The notes under the pieces were generated by a model. That model did no database searches, had not been told where the DNA came from, and was given only the letters and a program-made list of their open reading frames with translations. A stretch of 64,000 bases of DNA from Haloprofundus halobius (GTDB lineage Archaea; Halobacteriota; Halobacteria; Halobacteriales; Haloferacaceae), in NCBI RefSeq assembly GCF_020097835.1, contig NZ_CP083666.1:1054001-1118000 (forward strand), given 5' to 3'. Positions 34,968 to 42,598 of the stretch are shown here, piece after piece; the stretch's first letter is position 1, and every line of letters starts with the position of its first letter. The translations under genes were made by a program, and so were the position numbers.

Positions 34968-35953
34968 GCTTTCACCTCCAGCTTTGCGCAGAAGAACCCG
35001 CCCGTGTCGTTGTGATGCGGGTAGACGCGGTGGGCTTTCGTCACGTCGGGGTGGTACTCCTCGTCGTCCCACTCGGTGACGCCCGGCACCGTTTCGAGCG
35101 GCGAGTCGAACTCGACCATCCGGCAGTCTTCTTCCTCCAGCGCGTGGCTGAGGATGGCCTCGTTCTCCTCGGGGGCGAAGGTGCACGTCGAGTAGACGAC
35201 GGTGCCGCCGGGCTTCGTCGCCTGGATCGCGCGGCGGAGGACGCCTTTCTGGATGCCGGCGACGCTGTGAACGTGGTCCAGCGTCCACTGGTCGAGCACG
35301 TCGGGGTTCTTGCGGACCGTGCCCTCACAGGAACAGGGGGCGTCGACGAGCGCCCGGTCGAACGCCTCCCGTGCCGCGTCGGCGGGCGCGTCGTTGTCGC
35401 CATCGTCGTCGCCGCCGTCGCTGTCGTATCTACGACCGCCGAACTGGTCGGAGCCGAACGGTTTGAGCGAGAAGTTTCTGGCGTCCTGGTTCGTGACTGC
35501 CAAGTTGGTCACACCGAGTCGCTCGGCGTTGTGTCGGAGTGCCGAGAGACGGCCGAGGTTGTTGTCGTTGCCGACGAGGAGGCCGGTGTCGTCCATCTGC
35601 GCGGCGAGTTGGGTCGTCTTACTCCCCGGCGCGGCGCAGGCGTCCCAGACGAACTCGCCCGGTTCGGGGTCGACGGCCAGCGCCGGCAGCGCCGACACCT
35701 CCTCTTGGCCGTGGAGCCAGCCGTGGAAGTACGGCCACGTCGTGCCCGGACTGCGGCCGTCGAGTTTCAGGATGCCGTCGTGCCATCCGGCCGGTTCGTA
35801 ACCGACGCCCTCCTCGTCGAGCGCCTCGCGGGCGCGGGCGGGCGTCGTCTTGATGGTGTTCACGCGGACGACGGACGGAAGCGGTCGCTCGCAGGCCGCG
35901 AAGAACGTCTCCTCGTCGTCGACGAGCGGCGCATACCGCTCCAAGGGGTTCAT
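34964..35953 (-). CDS. RsmB/NOP2/Sun-type RNA m5C methyltransferase
   Basis: 329 residues from ATG 35951-35953. Class I methyltransferase: motif I DACAAPGSKTTQLAA, motif IV DAPCSCEGTVRKNP with the releasing Cys, motif VI YSTCTFAPEENE with the attacking Cys, and the C-terminal GGFFCAKLEVKA. It methylates C5 of cytosine in tRNA or rRNA using S-adenosylmethionine. An Asp/Gly-rich insert (about 178-192, DGGDDDGDN) is species-specific. Followed by the PUA-like gene, which it overlaps. Confidence 0.94.
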   Translation of the reverse strand: MNPLERYAPLVDDEETFFAACERPLPSVVRVNTIKTTPARAREALDEEGVGYEPAGWHDGILKLDGRSPGTTWPYFHGWLHGQEEVSALPALAVDPEPGEFVWDACAAPGSKTTQLAAQMDDTGLLVGNDNNLGRLSALRHNAERLGVTNLAVTNQDARNFSLKPFGSDQFGGRRYDSDGGDDDGDNDAPADAAREAFDRALVDAPCSCEGTVRKNPDVLDQWTLDHVHSVAGIQKGVLRRAIQATKPGGTVVYSTCTFAPEENEAILSHALEEEDCRMVEFDSPLETVPGVTEWDDEEYHPDVTKAHRVYPHHNDTGGFFCAKLEVKA

Positions 35954-36077
35954 GCAGTCGACTTTCCCGGCGGCGCGTTTGTCGGTTTCGGAGTGCGCGT
36001 CCAGCAGCCGTACTCGCCGACGTCATTCTGTCCCCCTCGCAGGACGGTTTTACAACGCTGGCCCTCCTACTTCGGAC

Positions 36078-36821
36078 ATGGCGCGAATCAACGTGCTCGC
36101 GGAGGACCTCGCGTTCGACGAACCGCTGCTCGTGGAGGGACTTCCCGGTGTCGGGCTAGTCGGGAAGATCGCCGCCGACCACCTCGTCGAGGAGTTCGAG
36201 ATGACCCACTACGCGAACGTCCACTGCGAGAGCATCCCGAAAGTCGCGGTGTACCGCGACGACGACCGGAGCATCCACCCACCAGTACGCATCTACGGCG
36301 ACGCCGAGCGGGACCTGCTCGTACTTCAGAGCGACGTGCCCATCTCGCCCGGTGCGGCCACCGAGTTCGCCGAGTGTCTCAGCGACTGGTTCGACGACGT
36401 GAACCTCACGCCCATCTACATCAGCGGACTCCCCCGTGAGAAGGACGACGAACCCCCGGCGCTCTACGGCATCGGCACCGGCGACGCCGCGCCGATGCTC
36501 GACGACGCCGGCATCGACGCCCCCGCGGAGATGGGACTCGTCTCCGGACCGACCGGCGCGCTGCTGAGCTACGCCGTCGAGAACGACCAGTCGGCCGTCG
36601 GCCTCGTCGTCGAGTCCGACCCGCAGTTTCCCGACCCGGAGGCCGCCCGCGTCATTATCACAGACGGCATCAACGCGCTGTCGGATATCGAGGTGCCGAC
36701 CGACGACCTGGTCGACCACGCCGAGGAGATCCGCGAGGCGAAGCAGCGCCTCGCCCAGCGCCTCCAGAACGCCGAGAACGACGAGAGTTCGCAGGCGCAG
36801 CCGCTGCGGATGTATCAGTAA
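36078..36821 (+). CDS. PAC2 family protein (proteasome-assembly chaperone-like)
   Basis: 247 residues from ATG 36078. EPLLVEGLPGVGLVGKIAAD at the N-terminus, LPREKDDEPPALYGIGTGD, GPTGALLSYAVE, and an acidic coiled C-terminus (AEEIREAKQRLAQRLQNAEN). PAC2 proteins relate to eukaryotic proteasome-assembly chaperones, and the archaeal ones are presumed to help assembly of the 20S core or of related complexes. Followed twelve bases later by a hairpin repeat. TATA-like GTTTTACAA lies near 36046. Confidence 0.9.
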   Translation: MARINVLAEDLAFDEPLLVEGLPGVGLVGKIAADHLVEEFEMTHYANVHCESIPKVAVYRDDDRSIHPPVRIYGDAERDLLVLQSDVPISPGAATEFAECLSDWFDDVNLTPIYISGLPREKDDEPPALYGIGTGDAAPMLDDAGIDAPAEMGLVSGPTGALLSYAVENDQSAVGLVVESDPQFPDPEAARVIITDGINALSDIEVPTDDLVDHAEEIREAKQRLAQRLQNAENDESSQAQPLRMYQ

Positions 36822-36830
36822 ACTCCGACC

Positions 36831-36869
36831 TTTTGCGCTGTGGGCCGCCGGAGGCGGCCCTCGGCAAAA
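36831..36869 (+). terminator. Nested hairpin after the PAC2 gene (module A of the intergenic repeat)
   Basis: TTTTGC at 36831-36836 pairs with GCAAAA at 36864-36869. Inside it GGGCCGCC (36842-36849) pairs with GGCGGCCC (36853-36860) around a three-base loop. It starts ten bases after the stop codon. Likely transcription terminator. Confidence 0.6.
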
Positions 36870-36930
36870 GCTCGACCAAAAGCACAGCGTCACCCCCTCA
36901 GGCGCTCCGCGCCTTCGAGGGTTCCTCGGC

Positions 36931-36960
36931 CCGCTCGCTCACTTCGTTCGCTCGCGGTAC
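36931..36960. repeat. 30-base intergenic repeat module B, copy 1
   Basis: A 30-base CG-rich, partly self-complementary segment beginning CCGCTCGCTCACTTCG and ending CTCGCGGTAC. It is 28 of 30 bases identical to 42106-42135. Both copies follow a TTTTGC...GCAAAA hairpin and an ACCAAAA motif. Confidence 0.75.
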
Positions 36961-37150
36961 GACGTCTCACTATACCGCGACCGAACCGCTCCGCACAGTT
37001 CCGGCCACCAGGTTCTGTTAGAAATCCTCGACTAACGGCAGTTCGACGAGATCGTGTTGGACACAGAGGTTGAATATAGTAGACGGTAATCGCTCGTTTC
37101 AGCCCCCGAAAACGAACTAGCCGTTAGGTTGGTGTATCTCGGTGACTCAA
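36961..37150. other. Gap with a possible gene remnant on the minus strand
   Basis: About 37018-37086 on the minus strand reads as the tail of a protein (FNLCVQHDLVELPLVEDF, stop TAA 37018-37020) without any start or upstream continuation. It may be the end of a deleted gene. The region is lower in GC than its surroundings and merges with the AT-richer membrane-protein gene to the right. Confidence 0.3.
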
Positions 37151-37636
37151 TTAGAGGAGTTCTGCTCCGACACGTTGGAGAGTAAATATATAGAGGATAA
37201 ATCCGATAAACGTAGTCCCCAGCATAAGCAGGTCTGCGAGCTGTAAGAACACGACTGCCCACCATCCCCACAGCAGTACCGATACCCCGAGAAGTACGCC
37301 TCCAAGAGGGAACGCTACGGTCGCAACCCATATCCACCGCCGTGTCTCCGTCCAGTCTTGGTATTCCGGCGAGTGGTTTCGAGAATATCGACGGCCTAAT
37401 TCGTAAAATCCGACACCTCGAAGAGCAAAAAAGAGGATGAGGAGGAGGAAAGACGCGCCAACTGCTGACAGCGTAGGATTAAACGAACCGAATTCGACAT
37501 CTATGAGAAACGGGCCGAAGACTCTGACCAGACAGAGTGAGAGGCCAGCCCCGATAATCAGCCCCTCCGAGAAGTAGAGGAGTAGTCGGACACGTTGAGA
37601 CTGGCTCGGAAGCGGCCAGTCCGAACTCCCCCTCAT
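37151..37636 (-). CDS. Four-pass membrane protein in a low-GC pocket
   Basis: 161 residues from ATG 37634-37636. Hydrophobic segments at about 20-42, 53-75, 104-125 and 130-155, with a short charged loop (RRYSRNHSPEYQDWTETRR). Codon use is mixed at third positions (GC about 50%), unlike the 65% around it, so the gene is probably recently acquired or a fast-evolving accessory gene. Unknown function. It lies between PAC2 and grpE. Confidence 0.7.
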   Translation of the reverse strand: MRGSSDWPLPSQSQRVRLLLYFSEGLIIGAGLSLCLVRVFGPFLIDVEFGSFNPTLSAVGASFLLLILFFALRGVGFYELGRRYSRNHSPEYQDWTETRRWIWVATVAFPLGGVLLGVSVLLWGWWAVVFLQLADLLMLGTTFIGFILYIFTLQRVGAELL

Positions 37637-37805
37637 ACAATCTATAATACTACATACGGCAAAATAATTTCTCCGTACCTGATACTGTGGCCAGAAATCC
37701 GCGTGACCGATTCGCGCTCTGCATTCAGCACGCCTCTCGTATCGACATTCAGTCGTTCTGGTAGAGCCGTCCACCGCCACCACCCCCGCCGTTTGTTTCT
37801 GCAAT

Positions 37806-37814
37806 CCTTAAGCC
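37806..37814 (+). promoter_or_regulatory. TATA-like element of grpE
   Basis: CCTTAAGCC, 23-31 bases before ATG 37837. The mRNA would be leaderless or nearly so. Confidence 0.45.
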
Positions 37815-37836
37815 GAACCAGCGGCACACTCCGACT

Positions 37837-38568
37837 ATGACCGACGACGCACCCGACGAGTCAGCGGCAGAGCGAGAAGCCGAGGAGCACACCGAGCAGT
37901 CGGTTACGGACGCGTCGACGGCGGACGCCGAACCGACCGATAACGGCGCGAACGCCGGGACCGCCGAGAGCGAGGGAGGCGACGAAAACGCGCGGGATTC
38001 GGTCGAAGACGAACTGACGACCGACGTCGGCGTCGACGCCGACCTCGCCGCGCGCGCGGCGGAGTACGACGACGAACTCGCGGCCGAAGTGGACGAACTG
38101 CAGACGCGCACCGAGGAACTCGAAGCCGAACTCAACGAGAAGAACAACCGCGTTGAGGAACTGGAGTCGGGGCTGCGCCGCACCCAAGCCGATTTCCAGA
38201 ACTACAAGAAACGCGCGAAGAAGAAACAGGACGACATCCGCGACCGGGCGACCGAAGACCTCGTCGCGCGCCTCGTCGGCGTCCGCGACAACCTCCTGCG
38301 GGCGCTCGACCAGGACGAGGACGCCGACATCCGCCCCGGCGTCGAGTCGACGCTCAAGGAGTTCGACCGCATCCTCGACGACGAGAACGTCGAACCCATC
38401 GAACCCGACCCCGGCGAGACCGTCGACCCGCAACGCCACGAGGTGATGATGCGCGTCGACAGCGACCACCCCGAGGGAACCGTCGCCGACGTCTACCAAC
38501 CGGGCTACGAGATGGCCGAGAAGGTCATCCGCGCGGCGCAGGTGACGGTGAGTAAAGGCGACGAGTAA
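37837..38568 (+). CDS. grpE: GrpE nucleotide exchange factor
   Basis: 243 residues. An acidic disordered N-terminus (about 1-75), then a long coiled coil (ELQTRTEELEAELNEKNNRV), then the beta-domain with FDRILDDENVEPIEPDPGETV, PQRHEVMMRVDSDHPEG and PGYEMAEKVIRAAQV. It releases ADP from DnaK. Two genes downstream in the same order are dnaK and dnaJ, forming the canonical bacterial-type chaperone set that haloarchaea acquired. A GrpE in haloarchaea usually has this extra acidic head. Confidence 0.96.
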   Translation: MTDDAPDESAAEREAEEHTEQSVTDASTADAEPTDNGANAGTAESEGGDENARDSVEDELTTDVGVDADLAARAAEYDDELAAEVDELQTRTEELEAELNEKNNRVEELESGLRRTQADFQNYKKRAKKKQDDIRDRATEDLVARLVGVRDNLLRALDQDEDADIRPGVESTLKEFDRILDDENVEPIEPDPGETVDPQRHEVMMRVDSDHPEGTVADVYQPGYEMAEKVIRAAQVTVSKGDE

Positions 38569-38745
38569 ATCGTCCGTGCGCGCGGCGTCGACGCCACGGT
38601 TCTCTCGGAAAGCACGTCGATAAAAATCCGCCGACCACGTTCGACGTGACGAGACGAAACCGCACGAGGGGGGCGAGGTGTTTTCGTCGCCGCCGCCGTT
38701 TAGTCTAGTAACCTTTAACCGGCGCAAACCGGTAGTTGTCGGCAA

Positions 38746-40659
38746 ATGGCGAGTAACAAGATTCTCGGTATCGACCTCGGTACCACGAACAGCGCGTTCG
38801 CGGTGATGGAAGGTGGCGACCCCGAAATCATCGTCAACGCCGAGGGCGACCGCACGACTCCCTCCGTCGTGGCGTTCACCGACGACGAGCGACTCGTCGG
38901 CAAACCGGCGAAGAACCAGGCGATTCAGAACCCCGACCGGACGTTCCGCTCCATCAAGCGCCACATGGGCGAGGAGGAGTTCACGGTCGAGGTCGACGGT
39001 GAAGAGTACACCCCCGAACAGGTGTCGGCGATGATCCTCCAGAAGATCAAGCGCGACGCCGAGGAGTATCTCGGCGACGACGTCGAGAAAGCCGTCATCA
39101 CGGTCCCCGCGTACTTCAACGACCGCCAGCGACAGGCGACGAAGGACGCCGGCGAGATCGCCGGCTTCGACGTCGAGCGCATCATCAACGAGCCGACGGC
39201 GGCGTCGATGGCGTACGGCCTCGACGACGACTCCGACCAGACCGTCCTCGTCTACGACCTCGGCGGCGGGACGTTCGACGTCTCCATTCTCGACCTCGGC
39301 GGCGGCGTCTACGAGGTTGTCGCCACGAACGGTGACAACGATCTCGGCGGCGACGACTGGGACGAGGCCATCATCGACTACCTCGCCAGGGAGTTCGAAA
39401 ACGACCACGGCATCGACCTCCGCGAGGACCGACAGGCGCTGCAGCGCCTGAAGGACGCCGCAGAGGAAGCGAAGATCGAACTCTCCTCGCGCAAGGAGAC
39501 CGACATCAACCTCCCGTTCATCACGGCGACCGACTCCGGCCCGGTCCACCTCGAACAGTCGCTCACCCGCGCGAAGTTCGAGAGCCTCACCTCCGACCTC
39601 ATCGACCGTACCGTCGAACCCACGGAACAAGCACTCTCGGATGCCGGCTACTCGAAGTCCGACATCGACGAGGTCATCCTCGTCGGCGGGTCGACCCGGA
39701 TGCCGCAGGTCCAGGAGAAAGTGAGCGACCTCGTCGGCCAGGAGCCGAAGAAGAACGTCAACCCCGACGAGGCAGTCGCGCTCGGCGCGGCGATTCAGGG
39801 CGGCGTCCTCGGCGGCGAAGTCGACGACATCGTCCTGCTCGACGTGACCCCGCTCAGCCTCGGTATCGAGGTCAAGGGCGGACTGTTCGAGCGCCTCATC
39901 GAGAAGAACACCACGATTCCGACCGAGGAGTCGAAGATATTCACCACGGCGGCGGACAACCAGACCTCCGTCCAGGTCCGCGTCTTCCAGGGTGAGCGCG
40001 AGATGGCGCAGAACAACGAACTGCTCGGCGAGTTCCAGCTCACGGGCATCCCGCCGGCGCCCGCCGGAACTCCGCAGATCGAGGTGACGTTCAACATCGA
40101 CGAGAACGGTATCGTCAACGTCGAAGCCGAGGACAAAGGCTCCGGCAACAGAGAGGACATCACCATCGAGGGCGGCGCGGGTCTCTCCGACGAGGAGGTC
40201 GAGCGGATGCAGGAGGAAGCCGAACAGCACGCCGAGGAGGACAAGGAACGACGCGAGCGCATCGAGGCCAGAAACGAGGCAGAGGGCGCGGTCCAGCGCG
40301 CAGAGAAACTCCTCGACGAGAACGAGGAGAACATCGACGACGACCTCTACGCCGACATCGAGTCGGCCATCGAGGACGTCGAGGCGACGCTCGAAGACGA
40401 GGACGCCTCTACCGAGGAGCTCGAAGACGCGACCGAGAACCTCTCGCAGGAACTGCAGGAGATCGGCAAGCAGATGTACCAGCAGCAGGCGCAGGCCGGA
40501 CCCGGCGGCGCGGGCGGTGCGGCAGGCGGTCCGGGCGGCGCCGGTTCGGGCGGCGCCGGTCCGGGCAGTGCAGGCCCCGGCGGCATGGGCGGCGACGACT
40601 CCGACGACGACGAGTACGTCGACGCCGACTTCGAAGACGTGGACGAGGACGACCAGTAG
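38746..40659 (+). CDS. dnaK: Hsp70 chaperone DnaK
   Basis: 637 residues, full length. [17 protein letters not shown] at the start (phosphate 1), [14 protein letters not shown] (phosphate 2), [11 protein letters not shown] (adenosine motif), then the substrate-binding domain and lid. C-terminus has a Gly-rich linker ([17 protein letters not shown]) and an acidic [19 protein letters not shown] tail. ATP-driven folding with GrpE and DnaJ. The last seven codons reappear about 120 bases downstream as a near-repeat (see the hairpins). Confidence 0.97.
   Translation: MASNKILGIDLGTTNSAFAVMEGGDPEIIVNAEGDRTTPSVVAFTDDERLVGKPAKNQAIQNPDRTFRSIKRHMGEEEFTVEVDGEEYTPEQVSAMILQKIKRDAEEYLGDDVEKAVITVPAYFNDRQRQATKDAGEIAGFDVERIINEPTAASMAYGLDDDSDQTVLVYDLGGGTFDVSILDLGGGVYEVVATNGDNDLGGDDWDEAIIDYLAREFENDHGIDLREDRQALQRLKDAAEEAKIELSSRKETDINLPFITATDSGPVHLEQSLTRAKFESLTSDLIDRTVEPTEQALSDAGYSKSDIDEVILVGGSTRMPQVQEKVSDLVGQEPKKNVNPDEAVALGAAIQGGVLGGEVDDIVLLDVTPLSLGIEVKGGLFERLIEKNTTIPTEESKIFTTAADNQTSVQVRVFQGEREMAQNNELLGEFQLTGIPPAPAGTPQIEVTFNIDENGIVNVEAEDKGSGNREDITIEGGAGLSDEEVERMQEEAEQHAEEDKERRERIEARNEAEGAVQRAEKLLDENEENIDDDLYADIESAIEDVEATLEDEDASTEELEDATENLSQELQEIGKQMYQQQAQAGPGGAGGAAGGPGGAGSGGAGPGSAGPGGMGGDDSDDDEYVDADFEDVDEDDQ
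40636..40652 (+). repeat. 17-base direct repeat, copy 1 (inside dnaK end)
   Basis: GACGTGGACGAGGACGA encodes the DVDEDD end of DnaK. It is repeated exactly at 40758-40774, outside the gene, where it is followed by GAAGTAA, giving an alternative DVDEDEK-stop tail. Spacing is 122 bases, not a multiple of three. Confidence 0.75.
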
Positions 40660-40675
40660 ATCGTCCTCATCTGCC

Positions 40676-40696
40676 CGACAGAGTTCCACTCTGTCG
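40676..40696 (+). terminator. Hairpin 1 after dnaK (8-bp stem, 5-base loop)
   Basis: CGACAGAG at 40676-40683 pairs with CTCTGTCG at 40689-40696 around TTCCA. First of three hairpins in the 122 bases after dnaK. Confidence 0.6.
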
Positions 40697-40701
40697 AACG
40701 T

Positions 40702-40730
40702 TCAAGACGACGAGTAAGTCGTCGTCTTGA
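40702..40730 (+). terminator. Hairpin 2 after dnaK (12-bp perfect stem)
   Basis: TCAAGACGACGA at 40702-40713 pairs with TCGTCGTCTTGA at 40719-40730 around GTAAG. The strongest of the three stems. No T-run follows. Confidence 0.6.
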
Positions 40731-40734
40731 GCCA

Positions 40735-40757
40735 ATCAGAACGCTCCGCGTTCTGAT
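40735..40757 (+). terminator. Hairpin 3 after dnaK (10-bp stem)
   Basis: ATCAGAACGC at 40735-40744 pairs with GCGTTCTGAT at 40748-40757 around TCC. It abuts the second copy of the 17-base direct repeat at 40758. Confidence 0.6.
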
Positions 40758-40774
40758 GACGTGGACGAGGACGA
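40758..40774 (+). repeat. 17-base direct repeat, copy 2 (after the hairpins)
   Basis: Exact copy of 40636-40652. In the frame set by this copy it would end a protein with EDEK-stop, which looks like an older or alternative DnaK terminus now stranded. Confidence 0.7.
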
Positions 40775-40878
40775 GAAGTAACGGCAATCACACGGCACTC
40801 GCGCGCTGAACGACACCCGCCTCGTTCCGCGCCGAGCCATTCCGTTCAAGTAGTTCCCCGAACAACGAGAGATAACTG

Positions 40879-42039
40879 ATGAGCGAGGACTTCTACGACG
40901 TACTTGGGGTGTCGCGCGACGCCGACGAGGACGAGATAAAGCAGGCGTACCGGAAGAAGGCCGCCGAGTACCATCCGGACGTGAGCGACGACCCGGACGC
41001 CGACGAGAAGTTCAAGAAGGTCAAGAAGGCGAAGGAGGTGCTCACCGACGACGAGAAGCGCCGGATGTACGACCAGGTGGGCCACGACCGCTTCGAGGAG
41101 GCCCAGAAACGCGGCGGTGTCGGCGGCGGTGCGGGCGGCGGATTCGGCGGCGGCAACCCCTTCGGCGGCGGGGGCGGCGGAGGCGGCTTCGAGGACATCT
41201 TCAACCAGTTCTTCGGCGGCGGCGCGGGCGGCAACGGCCGCGGTCAGCAGAACCGTCCGCGGCAGGGTCGTAACCTCCGTACGAACGTGACGCTCGACCT
41301 CGAAGACGTGTACGAGGGCGTCACGAAGCAGGTGACCATTACCCGACCCGAACGCTGTTCGGACTGCGACGGCGAGGGTCACCCCGCCGACGCCGAGTCA
41401 CGAACGTGCCCCGAGTGCAACGGCCAAGGACAGGTAACACAGGTGTCGCAGACCCCGTTCGGCCGCGTCCAGCAGACGACCACCTGTCGGCGCTGCGGCG
41501 GCGAGGGGGAACTGTACGACGAGACCTGTCGCACGTGCGGCGGCGACGGCACCGTCCGTGAGGAGGTGACGCTCACCGTCGACGTTCCGGCGGGTATCCA
41601 GAACGGCCAAACCCTCAGGATGGAGCGTGAGGGCGCACCCGGCGAGAATCGCGGGCCGAACGGGGACCTGCTCATCGACATTCAGGTCCGCCCGCACGAC
41701 GACTTCGAGCGCGATGGCGACGACCTGCACTACAAGCACCCTATCTCGTTCCCGCAGGCGGTGTTCGGGTCGACCGTCGAGATTCCGACGCTCGGCGGCA
41801 GCGTCGAGATGGATATTCCCGAAGGGACCCAGAGCGGCGAGACGTTCCGACTGAAGGGGAAGGGGATGCCCCGTCTTCGTCGCCGCGGCGAGGGCGACCT
41901 CTACGTGCAGGTGCAGATTGTAACGCCCGAGCAGATGAACACGGAGCAGCGCGAGGCGCTGGAGGCGTTCGCCGAGGCCGGCGGCGAGGAGGTCGACGTG
42001 AAGGAAGGCTTCTTCGAGAAGATCAAGAACTCATTCTGA
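40879..42039 (+). CDS. dnaJ: Chaperone DnaJ
   Basis: 386 residues. J domain with EYHPDVSDD, then a Gly-rich linker (FGGGNPFGGGGGGGGFEDIF), four CxxCxGxG zinc repeats (CSDCDGEG, CPECNGQG, CRRCGGEG, CRTCGGDG), and the C-terminal substrate domain. It delivers substrates to DnaK and stimulates its ATPase. It starts 219 bases after dnaK, so it probably has its own promoter. A hairpin repeat begins six bases after its stop. Confidence 0.96.
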   Translation: MSEDFYDVLGVSRDADEDEIKQAYRKKAAEYHPDVSDDPDADEKFKKVKKAKEVLTDDEKRRMYDQVGHDRFEEAQKRGGVGGGAGGGFGGGNPFGGGGGGGGFEDIFNQFFGGGAGGNGRGQQNRPRQGRNLRTNVTLDLEDVYEGVTKQVTITRPERCSDCDGEGHPADAESRTCPECNGQGQVTQVSQTPFGRVQQTTTCRRCGGEGELYDETCRTCGGDGTVREEVTLTVDVPAGIQNGQTLRMEREGAPGENRGPNGDLLIDIQVRPHDDFERDGDDLHYKHPISFPQAVFGSTVEIPTLGGSVEMDIPEGTQSGETFRLKGKGMPRLRRRGEGDLYVQVQIVTPEQMNTEQREALEAFAEAGGEEVDVKEGFFEKIKNSF

Positions 42040-42045
42040 CGCACC

Positions 42046-42090
42046 TTTTTGCTGCGGGGGGTGCGCGAAGCGCACCCCCGCTTGCAAAAA
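42046..42090 (+). terminator. Nested hairpin after dnaJ (module A of the intergenic repeat)
   Basis: TTTTTGC at 42046-42052 pairs with GCAAAAA at 42084-42090. Inside, GGGGGTGCGC (42057-42066) pairs with GCGCACCCCC (42070-42079) around GAA. It starts seven bases after the dnaJ stop. Likely terminator, structured like the one after PAC2 though the stem sequence differs. Confidence 0.6.
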
Positions 42091-42105
42091 TCTGCACCAA
42101 AAAGG

Positions 42106-42135
42106 CCGCTCGCTCCCTTCGGTCGCTCGCGGTAC
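42106..42135. repeat. 30-base intergenic repeat module B, copy 2
   Basis: CCGCTCGCTCCCTTCGGTCG followed by CTCGCGGTAC, 28 of 30 bases like 36931-36960. It is preceded by ACCAAAAAGG, as copy 1 is preceded (farther off) by ACCAAAAGC. Partly self-complementary. Confidence 0.75.
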
Positions 42136-42199
42136 AGAACAGCTGTTTCAATCAGCTTACGCGACCAACTTACTTCCGACTGGCGGCCGATTCGTCCGT

Positions 42200-42520
42200 G
42201 TGTCCTACTCGAAAGTCAACTACCGCGACGTCGAACCGAAAGCCGACGGGATGTACTTCCTGCGCGACGCGCTCGACGCCGACAACCTCGGCGTGACGGT
42301 GCTCGACTGCGAGGCGGGGTGGTCGGGGATGGAACACGACCACGGCGATGAGGGTCACGAGGAAATCTATCTCCTCGTCGACGGCGCGGCGACGGTCACC
42401 GTCGACGGCGACGACGTCTCACTCGAATCCGGCGACGCCGTCAGAGTTCCGTCGGACGCAACGCGGCAAATTAGCGTCGGAGACAAAGACAGCACGCTCG
42501 TTCTCGCGGGCGCACCGTAG
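42200..42520 (+). CDS. Cupin-domain protein
   Basis: 106 residues from GTG 42200. Single cupin barrel: EHDHGDEGHEEIYLLVDGAA (metal ligands H, H, E) and VSLESGDAVRVPSDATRQIS (second motif, with Gln-Ile in place of the usual His). Small mononuclear cupins act as sensors, isomerases or metal-dependent oxygenases. No function can be given. It lies before the CobW gene, 78 bases away, in the same direction. Confidence 0.85.
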   Translation: MSYSKVNYRDVEPKADGMYFLRDALDADNLGVTVLDCEAGWSGMEHDHGDEGHEEIYLLVDGAATVTVDGDDVSLESGDAVRVPSDATRQISVGDKDSTLVLAGAP

Positions 42521-42598
42521 CCACGTTCCCGATGTGGTGAGTCTCGCTGCTCGATGAGAGTGCGAGGGGATACGTCCCTCGCTATCGTCTCTCAGTGT

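Noticed and set aside
37861-40689. 942-codon minus-strand frame across grpE and dnaK
   Set aside because: Antisense of the conserved chaperone genes. Long open antisense frames are expected at this GC content.
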